Shown here piece after piece: positions 7,459 through 16,645 of a stretch of 64,000 nt of DNA; the stretch's first letter is position 1; each line of letters starts with the position of its first letter. The stretch is from Candidatus Neomarinimicrobiota bacterium (GTDB taxonomy: Bacteria > Fidelibacterota > Fidelibacteria > Fidelibacterales > Fidelibacteraceae). The notes beneath the pieces are model-generated. The model did not search any database, was not told the origin of the DNA, and was given only the letters and a program-made list of their open reading frames with translations. A program made the translations under genes and the position numbers. Location: the NCBI GenBank assembly GCA_021157965.1, contig JAGGVO010000034.1, positions 1 through 64,000 on the forward strand, given 5' to 3'.

Positions 7459-9105
7459 ATGAAAATAGCCCTTGCCCAATTGAATACTTCCGTTGGTGAT
7501 TTAACGGGAAATACAAAGAAAATCATCCGTTCAATTCACGATGCTGCTGAAAAGAACGCCGACCTTGTCGTGTTCCCCGAACTGACAGTCCCCGGTTATC
7601 CACCACAGGATTTGATCTTTGAACCAGGTTTTGTGGAAAAAAATCTGATTGCATGCCAGAAAATTGCCCATGAAACCCGCCATTTAAAAATCGCTTCTTT
7701 AGTAGGATATATAGATAATCCCTCAAAAGAGGTGTATCATAATGCAGTATCGGTTATAAGTGGGGGGAAGATGCTGGATACTGTCTATAAAACCTTGCTT
7801 CCGACCTATGATGTGTTTGATGAAAAACGGTACTTTGTGCCTGCAACGAAAGTGAGACCCATAAGTTGTCAGATTGGAGGGAAAAGTATAAAACTGGGTA
7901 TCGAAATCTGCGAAGATCTGTGGGATGATTATTATGATATTAAAGTTTCTGAAGAACTGGTCCGTCAGGGTGCTGAAATTCTCATAAATTGCAGTGCTTC
8001 TCCTTATAGCTATGGAAAATTCAAAAAAAGAAAAGAACTTGTTTTGAATAAAGTACGGCATCTCAAAACCCCCTTTTGCTATGTCAACCTTTGTGGAGGT
8101 CAGGATGAACTAATATTTGACGGCAATAGTTTTATGGTGGATTCCCGGGGCGGGTGGCTTGCCTATAACGGACCTTTTAATGAAACGATTACCTGCGCAT
8201 CTATTGAACGAAACACAAAAAGTGAAGATCTTCTGCCAGAACCTGAAATTTTACCGGATGAGGAACTCCTCCAGGCTTTACAGACCGGTGTCAGGGACTA
8301 TTTTTATAAAACAGGTTTTACCGATGCCGTAATCGGATTAAGTGGTGGTATTGATTCGGCTTTGGTTGCGGTGATTGCAGCAGAAGCGTTAGGACCGGAT
8401 CATGTGTGGGGAATTCTGATGCCATCTCGGTTCAGCTCGGCACATTCTATCTCGGATGCTCAGCAACTGGCTCAAAACCTCGGTATTCATCATGAAATAA
8501 TTTCTATTCAGTCCATTTTTGAAGTGGTGCTTAAAACCCTGGAAAAACAGTTTAAAGGGACAGATTTCGGACTGGCAGAAGAGAATATTCAGGCCCGGAG
8601 CCGCGGCATCATTTTAATGGCGCTGGCCAATAAATTTAACAGGCTTGTCCTTACAACGGGGAATAAAACAGAACTGGCCCTGGGATATTCAACCCTTTAC
8701 GGCGACATGGCCGGTGCCCTGGCTGTCATAAGTGACCTGAACAAAGAAGATGTTTACCGTTTGTCCCGATATATCAACGAAAAAGCGGGTTATGACAGAA
8801 TCCCTCAGCATATCCTGGAAAAAGTTCCTTCTGCAGAATTGCGTGAAGGTCAGACAGACCCCTTTGATTACGAAATTGTAAGTCCTTTGGTGGAATTTCT
8901 GATAGAACATCAAAAAAGTCCGGAACAACTTATTCAGGAAGGGTATGATGCCGAACTGGTTTATCACCTGAACCGACTGATACATCTTGCAGAGTACAAA
9001 CGTCGGCAGGCGCCACCGGGGCTTCGTGTAACGGAAAAGTCCTTTGGTATGGGGCGTCGGATTCCCATTGTTAACAAGTATATGACCAAAGATCAAAAAT
9101 TATAA
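7459..9105 (+). CDS. nadE: NAD+ synthase, glutamine-hydrolysing
   Basis: 548 residues, two domains. Residues about 1-250 are a nitrilase-fold glutaminase (VVFPELTVPGYPPQDL, Cys151 in GIEICEDLW) that releases ammonia from glutamine. Residues about 270-540 are the ATP-pyrophosphatase NAD synthetase domain with the P-loop SGGIDSALV beginning at Ser295. The product amidates nicotinate adenine dinucleotide, the last step of NAD synthesis. The glutaminase residues are intact, so ammonia need not be supplied free. The upstream AATAGGGAATACC gives only a weak ribosome site. Confidence 0.95.
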   Translation: MKIALAQLNTSVGDLTGNTKKIIRSIHDAAEKNADLVVFPELTVPGYPPQDLIFEPGFVEKNLIACQKIAHETRHLKIASLVGYIDNPSKEVYHNAVSVISGGKMLDTVYKTLLPTYDVFDEKRYFVPATKVRPISCQIGGKSIKLGIEICEDLWDDYYDIKVSEELVRQGAEILINCSASPYSYGKFKKRKELVLNKVRHLKTPFCYVNLCGGQDELIFDGNSFMVDSRGGWLAYNGPFNETITCASIERNTKSEDLLPEPEILPDEELLQALQTGVRDYFYKTGFTDAVIGLSGGIDSALVAVIAAEALGPDHVWGILMPSRFSSAHSISDAQQLAQNLGIHHEIISIQSIFEVVLKTLEKQFKGTDFGLAEENIQARSRGIILMALANKFNRLVLTTGNKTELALGYSTLYGDMAGALAVISDLNKEDVYRLSRYINEKAGYDRIPQHILEKVPSAELREGQTDPFDYEIVSPLVEFLIEHQKSPEQLIQEGYDAELVYHLNRLIHLAEYKRRQAPPGLRVTEKSFGMGRRIPIVNKYMTKDQKL

Positions 9106-9163
9106 CATTTTAACCGGTGTATTCAGCCCGGCCCCTGCATTACGGCTCAGTATCCTGTCCGTT

Positions 9164-11110
9164 ATGCTGATTCTTTTTTTCCGTTGTTTTTCCGTGATAC
9201 CTTTTATTCTCATTTCAATCCTCTTAATATGGTTATACCGCTTTTACATCTGTAAATCCCCCGTTTTCATCCTGGTTATGCTATGCTGTCTTGTCATATT
9301 TTCATTACAACACCACGTTCCGAATAAAGAAGAGATATCTCAAGCTGAAGAACCTATTTCCATATTTTTGAAGAAAAAATATACGGACTGGAAACAAAAT
9401 GTGTGGTGGAAGGCAGAATATCAAACTGATAAAATTTCTCTGCCGGTTACCTTTTATTCTGACGGCTCGGATACTCTGAATTCCGGACAAACATGTTTGC
9501 TACGGCAGCCCAGGGTACATCTGCAAATGACAGGTTCTTTACCAAGGCTATCCGTGTATTCAACATCGGAAAATGTGATTAAGTGCTATGGAAAAAAATC
9601 ATTCTATCTGCAAAATATCCTTGAAAATATACGTGAGGTTATAAGATCTATCTTGTTGAAAGACAGTAACATAGGAGCCGGATTTATAGCTTGCGGACTC
9701 TTTCTTGGAGAAAAAAAAATGATTCCTGTTCCGTTGAAGAATAAAATCAACAGAGCCGGTATCAGTCACCTGTTTGCCGTATCCGGACTTCATGTCGGAT
9801 TTATTGTGATGCTGACCTCTTTCATTCTGAAAAAAGCCGGATGCCGTCCCCGATTGATCTTATGGATTATACCTATTCTTTCCATCTTTTATGCCTTTCT
9901 CACACCGTTTTCATCCTCTATCTTCAGGACTGTGCTGATGGTGACGCTTTATAGTACCGTAACAATTCTGAAGCGAAAGATCCATATTTTTCAGATAGTT
10001 TTTCTGAGCATGCTGATTATGTTGATGTGCGATCCGTTACTACTGAATCAGGTAGGTTTTTGGTTTTCCTATTTGGCGGTCCTTGGAATCCTCATATTTT
10101 ATCCTCCCATGGAGGTAAAGACACGCAACTTTCATCCAATCGTCCGATATGTTTTGCAAATGCTTTATGTCTCTATTGCTGCCACCTGGGGAATCATGCC
10201 GGCAGGTGTGATAGTTTTCGGAACCTTTTCAACTCTGGCAATTGTATTGAATCTGGTCATGATCCCCCTGGTTTTTCTGATGCTGGCTTCAATTATCGCC
10301 AAACTGTTTCTTCATGCTCTTCCCTTGTTGGGAACTGCTTGTGCATACGTGTATTCCTTCTTGTCCGATTTGTTTTTTCATATCTTATTTATTGTTACTC
10401 AGTGTGACAATATGCTTGTTCGTCAGGTCAGGAATGTACCTCTTGTTCTGTCTCTTTGGTTTATTATCACACTTTTATTTTTTGATATTCCCGGGAAAAA
10501 AGTGCATAAATACTGGTTATACTCTACTTTGCTTCTTGTTACAGGGTTTTTTCCGGGAATATTGTATCAATCTGTCATTATTCCCGGAGAAGATAATGCT
10601 CTGATATTGCGAAAGGGGAAAAAAGTATTTATGATGAATGGAGCCGGGCAGGATCAGTTTGAACAACAAATTCTCAAACGGTTCCGCTTGACCGGAGTGG
10701 GCGTGGAATACTTTCTTGTCACACACCCAATTTTCATTAATCCCGAGAATGTATTGCGATTAAAAAAGAAGTATCCCGACCTGGTAGTGATGGCTCCGGA
10801 TGATTTTTTCGGTCTGGCTGATGTTATTGTCAGGAAAGATACATCATTGACGTATGGAAGTACATCGATTTCACTTTTTCCGAATCACAATAAAATAAAT
10901 GCTTTACTGAAGTTGGACGGGAAAACCTGCGGACTCATGGAATATGCAGAAAAAATGGATGGGGTGGACCTGGTGATATCACGAAAAAAGTACAGTGAAT
11001 TACGAACGGGAACTGATAAATTTCTAACCGTCCGTCAGTTGCAGGAAAGACAAAACATTAAAGCGGAGTTAAAAAAAATGGGAATGGAGGCTTATTTGAA
11101 AATATGGTGA
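9164..11110 (+). CDS. comEC: ComEC/Rec2 family DNA-uptake channel with degenerate C-terminal domain
   Basis: 648 residues. Two N-terminal membrane helices lead into an OB-like region, then the Competence domain with ISHLFAVSGLHVGFIVM (about 202-218), SSSIFRTVLMVTLYS and QVGFWFSYLAVLGILI among several helices. ComEC forms the inner-membrane channel for single-stranded DNA in natural transformation. The C-terminal part (about 475-648) keeps the outline of the metallo-beta-lactamase-like domain, but where most members read SHPDADH it has THPIFIN, so the metal site is gone. The gene is shorter than typical 700-800 residue members. It overlaps the next gene by 7 bases. Confidence 0.87.
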   Translation: MLILFFRCFSVIPFILISILLIWLYRFYICKSPVFILVMLCCLVIFSLQHHVPNKEEISQAEEPISIFLKKKYTDWKQNVWWKAEYQTDKISLPVTFYSDGSDTLNSGQTCLLRQPRVHLQMTGSLPRLSVYSTSENVIKCYGKKSFYLQNILENIREVIRSILLKDSNIGAGFIACGLFLGEKKMIPVPLKNKINRAGISHLFAVSGLHVGFIVMLTSFILKKAGCRPRLILWIIPILSIFYAFLTPFSSSIFRTVLMVTLYSTVTILKRKIHIFQIVFLSMLIMLMCDPLLLNQVGFWFSYLAVLGILIFYPPMEVKTRNFHPIVRYVLQMLYVSIAATWGIMPAGVIVFGTFSTLAIVLNLVMIPLVFLMLASIIAKLFLHALPLLGTACAYVYSFLSDLFFHILFIVTQCDNMLVRQVRNVPLVLSLWFIITLLFFDIPGKKVHKYWLYSTLLLVTGFFPGILYQSVIIPGEDNALILRKGKKVFMMNGAGQDQFEQQILKRFRLTGVGVEYFLVTHPIFINPENVLRLKKKYPDLVVMAPDDFFGLADVIVRKDTSLTYGSTSISLFPNHNKINALLKLDGKTCGLMEYAEKMDGVDLVISRKKYSELRTGTDKFLTVRQLQERQNIKAELKKMGMEAYLKIW

Positions 11111-12123
11111 CGGATAACCCTTTAATTTTATTTGACCGCAGCATGCGGGATAATCCGGCAGATTTGCTTGCAGGTGTGGATGAAGCGGGAAGAGGTCCAA
11201 TTTTCGGTCCGGTGGCTGTGGCTGCAGTGATATTTCCACTGCACATTGAGGCCAAGCCCCTGATAAAGGATTCAAAAAAACTCAGTGAAAAAAAGAGAAA
11301 TCAGGCCCGTGAGTGGATTCTGCAGCATGCTTTGGCATGGTCGGTGATATTTGTGAATCACCAGGAAATTGATCGGATGAATATCCTTCAGGCAACCTTA
11401 TATGGGATGAAAAAAGCTGTTGAAGCGCTGGCTGTCCGGCCCGACAAAATTCTGATTGACGGAAACCGAATCCCCGACGGATTAATCCGTTGTGTCCCTG
11501 TAAAAGGGGGAGACCGGCGCTCATTTTCTATTGCGGCGGCATCTATACTTGCCAAAACATCCCGGGATCGGTATGTGGAAGAATGTGCACGCCGTTATCC
11601 GGTATACGAACTGGAAAAGCATAAAGGATATGGCACGGCAAGACATATCCGGCTCCTTCATGAAAATTTGCCATCTCCTGAGCACCGGCTCAGTTTTGAA
11701 CCTGTCAAATCCTTTACCTTTCCGTATCATCCGGATCGAAAAATACTGGGTTTCTGGGGAGAAAACTGGGCTTTGTATACGTTGCTTAAGCATGGTTTTA
11801 CCTTTATTGAACGAAATGTCAGGCTTCAACACTACGGAGAAATTGACCTGGTGATGAAAAAGGGGGAACAGTTCGTTCTTGTTGAAGTAAAAACCTGCGG
11901 ACCAAATGACCACTGGAAGCCTGAAGAATGGATAACAGAACAAAAAATAAAAAAAATGCTCAGGTTATCTGAGTTGTATTTCTATAAATTAGGCTATATG
12001 GAATATCATGTAAGACTGGATGTGATCACCGTACAGGCTGAATCCTGGCGGAATCCTGTCATTAAACATTATGCCGATATTATTTACGGCGGAGAAAGTG
12101 AGTTGAATAACAATGACAATTAA
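11104..12123 (+). CDS. rnhB: Fusion of ribonuclease HII and UPF0102/YraN nuclease-fold domain
   Basis: 339 residues. Residues about 20-210 are RNase HII: GVDEAGRGPIFGPV with Asp26 and Glu27, Asp119 in ILIDGNRIPD, Asp155 in ILAKTSRDR, and HKGYGTARH. It nicks RNA-DNA hybrids and removes embedded ribonucleotides. Residues about 213-325 match the YraN/UPF0102 family of the endonuclease-like fold: GENWALYTLLKHGF, RNVRLQHYGEIDLVMK with Glu246 and Asp248, and VLVEVKT with Glu261 and Lys263. In many bacteria rnhB and yraN are adjacent separate genes; here one frame spans both with no stop or restart between. It overlaps comEC by 7 bases and lepB by 11. Confidence 0.92.
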   Translation: MVTDNPLILFDRSMRDNPADLLAGVDEAGRGPIFGPVAVAAVIFPLHIEAKPLIKDSKKLSEKKRNQAREWILQHALAWSVIFVNHQEIDRMNILQATLYGMKKAVEALAVRPDKILIDGNRIPDGLIRCVPVKGGDRRSFSIAAASILAKTSRDRYVEECARRYPVYELEKHKGYGTARHIRLLHENLPSPEHRLSFEPVKSFTFPYHPDRKILGFWGENWALYTLLKHGFTFIERNVRLQHYGEIDLVMKKGEQFVLVEVKTCGPNDHWKPEEWITEQKIKKMLRLSELYFYKLGYMEYHVRLDVITVQAESWRNPVIKHYADIIYGGESELNNNDN

Positions 12124-13018
12124 GGAATTTTTTCAGAAACATCGGGAAAAGAAAAAACAGAACAAAAAGATCTTTTCTTCTACTAAAGAACGGGTCATCT
12201 ACGAAATCAAATCCTGGACTCTTGTAATTATTGCCGTCTTTTTTATCCGGGCGGGCATTATTGAAGCATATCAGATTCCCACAGGCTCCATGGAGAAAAC
12301 CATCAATGTGGGAGATTTTTTACTGGGAAACAAATTTTTATATGGCGCCCGTACGCCGGACTGGATCGGCATTCCTTTTACCCGGGTTGGTTTTGATATT
12401 CCTTATTATCGTTTTCCCGCTTTTACACAGCCTGAGGTAGGGGATGTGGTGATTTTCAAATTTCCTCTGGATCCCTGGACCAACTATGTAAAGAGGTGTC
12501 TGGGAACGCCGGGAGATACTGTGAAAATTGTGGATAAAAAAGTCTATGTAAACGGTGAACGCTTCGAAGATCCTGAACATTCAATTGTGAATTATGATAA
12601 TATCTTTCCAAAATCATATAAAGAACCCCGGATATTTCCCAGTGGAAACGGGAACAGGGATCAGTATGATCCCATTTATGTCCCCAGGAAAGGGGATATC
12701 TTTAAGCTGTCAGGACTATCACACAAACAGGTTGAGTATATCCGCCATATCATGATTCTTGACGGACACAGTCCGAAAGATAATTATGGCATTTATTATG
12801 AAAAAGGTGAACCGAAATACAAGGTGAAACAAGACTACTATTTCATGATGGGAGATAACAGGGATAACAGTTTTGACAGCCGTTATTGGGGATTGGTACC
12901 CTATAAATATGTGATGGGTTCACCATTGATTCTTTACTTTTCCTGGGATAAAACTGTTCCCTGGACACAGTTTTACAAAAAAATTCGCTGGAACCGTATT
13001 TTTCATACTGTATCCTAA
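12113..13018 (+). CDS. lepB: Signal peptidase I
   Basis: 301 residues. One N-terminal membrane helix (about 34-51) anchors a periplasmic S26 serine/lysine protease that cleaves Sec signal peptides. Ser59 in PTGSMEKT is the nucleophile and Lys127 in YVKRCLGTPGD the general base; GDNRDNSFDSRYWG is the conserved box E. An insert of about 80 residues between the lysine and box E, with IVNYDNIFPKSYKEPR, is common in larger Gram-negative-type enzymes. Overlap with the fusion gene by 11 bases implies one operon. Confidence 0.95.
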   Translation: MTIKEFFQKHREKKKQNKKIFSSTKERVIYEIKSWTLVIIAVFFIRAGIIEAYQIPTGSMEKTINVGDFLLGNKFLYGARTPDWIGIPFTRVGFDIPYYRFPAFTQPEVGDVVIFKFPLDPWTNYVKRCLGTPGDTVKIVDKKVYVNGERFEDPEHSIVNYDNIFPKSYKEPRIFPSGNGNRDQYDPIYVPRKGDIFKLSGLSHKQVEYIRHIMILDGHSPKDNYGIYYEKGEPKYKVKQDYYFMMGDNRDNSFDSRYWGLVPYKYVMGSPLILYFSWDKTVPWTQFYKKIRWNRIFHTVS

Positions 13019-13027
13019 GACTCTTCC

Positions 13028-14161
13028 ATGGGAAATCCCGGAATCTATATCCATATCCCTTTTTGCCTGAAAAAGTGTCCATACTGTGATTTTTTCAGCC
13101 AGGTTGCCGAAGCGGATGAGACTTCCCGTTTTATGCGGCAACTTAAAAAGGAAATAGAAGACAAAGCCCGGTATTATTCCTCCCATATTTTTGATACAGT
13201 TTATATTGGCGGAGGGACACCCAATAGTCTTGACTCATCCGATTTACTGGAATGTCTGAATGCCCTGAAACAGGCTTTTTCCATCACATCCGATGCTGAA
13301 ATTACACTGGAATTGAATCCCGAGTTCATAAACTCAGAAGATCTCAATGCATATCTCCGGTCCGGAATCAACCGCCTGTCTCTGGGAACCCAGTCCTTCC
13401 GGGATGAAGAACTGACCTTCCTGGGACGGATTCACAATTCAGAAAAGAATCTCGAAGCTTTACGCATGATTCGATCCTACAATGCTTTTTCGCTGGCCTG
13501 TGATGTGATTACGGGACTTCCGGGACAATCGGTTGAAGATCTTCAGGTGAGTCTTGATATGCTGTGGGAATTTTTTCCTGAACACCTTTCTGTGTATATA
13601 TTGACTGCCGAGAAGGGAACCCCCCTTTATAAATGGATTCAAAATGGCCGGGTGAAACCTGCTGAAGAAGAAAACGTGAGCAAGTTGTGGCTGTATGCCC
13701 ATCATTATTTAACAGATAAGGGATATTCCCATTACGAAGTGTCCAATTTTGCCAAACCCGGATGTCACAGCCGTCATAATTCAAAGTACTGGGATAATTC
13801 CAATTATCTTGGATTAGGACCCTCAGCCCATTCCAAGTGGGAAAGAACCCGCTTTTGGAATCCTCCCGACTTAAAAAGCTATCTGAACGATACATGTCAA
13901 CCGGTGTATGAAACCATCAATGACAGGCAATGGCTTACCGAGCGGCTGATGCTTGAACTCAGGACAGAAAAAGGTTTTAATCTGAATTCTCTATCTATCC
14001 TGAAGCATCCTGAACCTTTTTATAATACGATATCTCGCCTGAATACTGAGTCGGAGACAAGACTTCTGGAAATTGAGGGGAATTTTCTGAAGGCAACACT
14101 GGAAGGATGGATACTTTTGGATTCAATTATCGAAGAATTAACAGAAAAAATAGACTGCTGA
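13028..14161 (+). CDS. hemW: Radical SAM heme chaperone HemW
   Basis: 377 residues. Cys13, Cys17 and Cys20 in CLKKCPYCDF bind the iron-sulfur cluster. YIGGGTPNSL, LELNPEF, RLSLGTQSF, DVITGLPGQ and SNFAKPGCHSRHN are typical HemN/HemW blocks. The residue after the C-x-x-x-C-x-x-C motif is D-F rather than the extra cysteine of true coproporphyrinogen oxidase HemN, so the heme-chaperone HemW assignment is preferred. No heme synthesis gene is nearby. It closes the 6724-14161 operon. Confidence 0.9.
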   Translation: MGNPGIYIHIPFCLKKCPYCDFFSQVAEADETSRFMRQLKKEIEDKARYYSSHIFDTVYIGGGTPNSLDSSDLLECLNALKQAFSITSDAEITLELNPEFINSEDLNAYLRSGINRLSLGTQSFRDEELTFLGRIHNSEKNLEALRMIRSYNAFSLACDVITGLPGQSVEDLQVSLDMLWEFFPEHLSVYILTAEKGTPLYKWIQNGRVKPAEEENVSKLWLYAHHYLTDKGYSHYEVSNFAKPGCHSRHNSKYWDNSNYLGLGPSAHSKWERTRFWNPPDLKSYLNDTCQPVYETINDRQWLTERLMLELRTEKGFNLNSLSILKHPEPFYNTISRLNTESETRLLEIEGNFLKATLEGWILLDSIIEELTEKIDC

Positions 14162-14171
14162 CTTGCATTTC

Positions 14172-14291
14172 ATGAAATTAAACAATACTTTTTATAACCG
14201 GGGATTAAGAATTATCTCACTAATCAGTTACGAAAGCGATGACGCTGCAAAAGGACTCTTAAAAGAACGATTAAGGTTGGTGCTGTCATGA
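14172..14291 (+). CDS. Possible small protein, ATGA-coupled to the next gene
   Basis: A 39-codon frame begins MKLNNTFYNRGLRIISLISY and ends KERLRLVLS, with its TGA overlapping the ATG of the next gene (ATGA at 14288-14291). The overlap suggests translational coupling, and it fills the otherwise empty 126-base spacer after hemW. There is no clear ribosome site and no family is recognised, so it may be chance. Confidence 0.3.
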   Translation: MKLNNTFYNRGLRIISLISYESDDAAKGLLKERLRLVLS

Positions 14292-14974
14292 ATAAATTTT
14301 TCTGCTGTTTGATTTTGTGTATAACAGGTGTGATAACTCTATCTGCACAGGATATGGATACTCTGGCAGTTTTTCAGGATACCCTGCCGGAATTTAATGT
14401 TGATGCGCTGAGTGATACTTTGATTACAAGGACAGATAGCGGGGTTAATAAAACAGTTGATTTTCAACTTATACAAAGCTCTTTTTTTCTCTCAGAACTG
14501 GAAGCACAGGCTTTCACTTTTTCTTCAATCCCGTGGAGTATTCCCCGGGAACAGGTGGAAGCTCTTTTAACACTTCGTGGTTTTGCACAGGATACCCTGG
14601 ATCGCTGGATCTCTGCCATCGGCGAAGATACCCTGTACTGTTATCCGGGATACCAGAATGAAGGCATTACCTCTTTTCAGCTTCTCTATCTTCCCGAAAT
14701 GAGAACTGAAGAAGCATTGCTGAAAAAATACCGGATGATCACCGGTATTCTCAGAAAGAAATACGGAAATCCGTCCTATATTGCCGTTTATGATGTAAAG
14801 AATTATTCGCCCGGAAAACCGTTTTATACTCAAAAATGGATATCAGGCAATGAGTTGTTGGTCACATCCATTAACCGTGCGGACCGGCACATCAACATTC
14901 AGTATTTTTTTGAGCCTGATTCAATCGTAAAGAAAAAAATAGATTATGAAAAACGTTTATATGAACTCTTCTGA
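14288..14974 (+). CDS. Exported protein of unknown function
   Basis: 228 residues. A signal peptide (MNKFFCCLILCITGVITLSA, cleavage likely near 21) implies export. The mature part is rich in Asp, Thr and Leu at first, then has a globular region with SSIPWSIPREQVEALLTLRG and a basic stretch LLKKYRMITGILRKKYGNP. The I-P-W-S-x-x-x-x-x-V pattern followed by a K-Y-G-x-P close is seen in small periplasmic proteins that track a start-of-fold helix, but I cannot name a family. Its last 29 bases overlap the amrS gene. Confidence 0.7.
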   Translation: MNKFFCCLILCITGVITLSAQDMDTLAVFQDTLPEFNVDALSDTLITRTDSGVNKTVDFQLIQSSFFLSELEAQAFTFSSIPWSIPREQVEALLTLRGFAQDTLDRWISAIGEDTLYCYPGYQNEGITSFQLLYLPEMRTEEALLKKYRMITGILRKKYGNPSYIAVYDVKNYSPGKPFYTQKWISGNELLVTSINRADRHINIQYFFEPDSIVKKKIDYEKRLYELF

Positions 14975-15989
14975 TTTCCTGCATCGGGCGGACTGGTGGA
15001 GTTCCCTCGGTGATGATACTAACCGTGTTCAATGTACTCTGTGTCCTCATAAATGTATTATTGCACCGGACCGCTATGGATGCTGTAAAGTCAGAAAAAA
15101 TGGTGCAGGAGTCCTCTATTCCGTCTCTTATGGAAGACCTGTGGCTCTTCACGTGGATCCGGTGGAAAAGAAACCTCTGTATCATTTTTATCCCGGTGAA
15201 TTGGTTTACAGCATCGGGACCATGGGATGTAATCTGTCCTGTGACTTTTGCCAGAATTGGACGATTTCACAGGCAGGATATGATAAAATACCTTCTTCTG
15301 AAACATACTCACCTGAAGAAATTGTCCGGTTAACAGAATCGGCAGGACTCCGACTGATTGCGTTTACTTACAATGAACCTACGGTTTATGCCGAATATAT
15401 GCGGGATATAGCCAAAATTGCCGTGAAAAAGGGGTTGAAAACCATATCTGTCACAAATGGCTATGTCTCGGCAGACATCATCCCGGAACTGTACGAAAAT
15501 GTCCATGCTTTCAATATCGATTTAAAAGCTTTTTCAGATTCCTTTTATAGAAAATATACGGGAGCATCCTTTTCTGAAATTCTTGAAACCATAAAGACGA
15601 TTCATACTTTGAAAAAACACCTGGAAATCACAACTCTTATCATCCCGGGGTTGAATGATTCCCGTGAAGAGCTCCTGTGCGAATTTGAATGGATACTGCA
15701 AAATACGGGCGAGTTGACACCTTTACACTTGTCCGCCTTTTATCCCGGATATAAACGGCAATATCACGCACCTACCTCTCCTGAGACCCTGGTAAAAGCT
15801 CGCGAGCTTGCCTTGGATATTGGATTGAAATATGTGTATATTGGCAACATTTCGGGCGTGGATAACTCTACCTACTGTCCCGATTGTCATGCCCGTATTA
15901 TCAACAGGCATTCTTATCGGATACAGGTTGAACAGGAAAGAGTTTGCACGTGTGGCAGGCTCATTGACATAGTGAATCCGGATGAATAA
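14946..15989 (+). CDS. amrS: AmmeMemoRadiSam system radical SAM enzyme
   Basis: 347 residues. N-terminal VQCTLCPHKCIIAPDRYGCCKVR is a cysteine-rich block typical of the family, and Cys95, Cys99 and Cys102 in CNLSCDFCQNW bind the radical SAM cluster. C-terminal TYCPDCHARIINR and RVCTCGRLIDIV add another cysteine set. The name reflects frequent linkage to the AMMECR1 and Memo proteins; neither is in this window. The pflA-like activating-enzyme family is related but lacks the N- and C-terminal cysteine blocks. The reaction is not established. Confidence 0.88.
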   Translation: MKNVYMNSSDFLHRADWWSSLGDDTNRVQCTLCPHKCIIAPDRYGCCKVRKNGAGVLYSVSYGRPVALHVDPVEKKPLYHFYPGELVYSIGTMGCNLSCDFCQNWTISQAGYDKIPSSETYSPEEIVRLTESAGLRLIAFTYNEPTVYAEYMRDIAKIAVKKGLKTISVTNGYVSADIIPELYENVHAFNIDLKAFSDSFYRKYTGASFSEILETIKTIHTLKKHLEITTLIIPGLNDSREELLCEFEWILQNTGELTPLHLSAFYPGYKRQYHAPTSPETLVKARELALDIGLKYVYIGNISGVDNSTYCPDCHARIINRHSYRIQVEQERVCTCGRLIDIVNPDE

Positions 15990-16007
15990 TAAAAGAAATT
16001 TGTATAT

Positions 16008-16397
16008 ATGATGCAATTTGATACACAAAACTGGACTGGAATAAAACTTAAAGACTCCATTGAAATCGAAATAACCCGTCAGAATCTGTTTTTCATGCAG
16101 CGGCAGTTTTCGGTGGCAGACCACATTGATTTTTTCCCCTATGATGTTATCGGGGCCATGAATCCCGCCGACAATGTGAATTTAAGTTATAAAGTAAAGA
16201 CAATTAATATTGAAACAGATGCCGGTTTTTCAATAGAAACCGATATTGTGGATAAACGCTATGTACTCAGGAACCGCAGTTACACAAAAGGTACAACCCG
16301 TTATATGACGGAAAAGAATGTCAAGCCGGGAGATGTCATTGTGATCGAAAAACTGGATGCGTATAATTATCGCATGTATTTAAAAAGGGAGTCCTGA
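16008..16397 (+). CDS. Unknown small protein with beta-rich C terminus
   Basis: 129 residues, no signal peptide or membrane helix. The C-terminal third (RYVLRNRSYTKGTTRYMTEK then KPGDVIVIEKLDAYNYRMYL) has the G-D-V-I-x-I-E pattern of small beta barrels, with predicted strands earlier. I do not recognise a family. It lies 18 bases after amrS, and its TGA is one base before the next ATG, so it is co-transcribed with both. A nucleic-acid or ligand-binding barrel is only a guess. Confidence 0.6.
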   Translation: MMQFDTQNWTGIKLKDSIEIEITRQNLFFMQRQFSVADHIDFFPYDVIGAMNPADNVNLSYKVKTINIETDAGFSIETDIVDKRYVLRNRSYTKGTTRYMTEKNVKPGDVIVIEKLDAYNYRMYLKRES

Positions 16398-16398
16398 C

Positions 16399-16593
16399 AT
16401 GCTGAACAAGATTACCATTGAACTGGATGATGATCAGTTACAGGAATTTAAAGAATTAATCCAAAAGCTGGAGAAATCGCCTCCCGGTGAAGCAAAACCA
16501 GTCAAAGTGACGGGAGTTCTCCGGGGAGCCTTGAAGGAAATCAACCGTCAACTGATTCATTTCGAAGATTTTAAAAAGAGAGATCTCTGGTGA
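16399..16593 (+). CDS. Unknown small acidic/basic protein
   Basis: 64 residues: KITIELDDDQLQEFKELIQK opens an amphipathic helix, a Pro/Gly linker follows, and the end is charged (FEDFKKRDLW). The start has AAAAGGGAGTCCTGAC upstream and sits one base after the preceding stop, so translation is likely coupled. No family recognised; the layout of a strand, a helix and a charged tail would suit a small adaptor, but this is inference. Confidence 0.55.
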   Translation: MLNKITIELDDDQLQEFKELIQKLEKSPPGEAKPVKVTGVLRGALKEINRQLIHFEDFKKRDLW

Positions 16594-16632
16594 TCGACAG
16601 GCTGATGCCTGTAGACTGTCCACTGACGACCA
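16594..16632 (+). repeat. Short GACTG-type intergenic word repeat
   Basis: The spacer reads ATGCCTGTAGACTGTCCACT followed by GACGACC before the AAGGAG ribosome site of the next gene. The CTGTAGACTGTCC/ACTGACGAC words match the family at 3938-4012 and 63533-63588. Its placement between two co-directional genes shows that the words invade operons. Confidence 0.45.
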
Positions 16633-16645
16633 TTAAGGAGAAACA

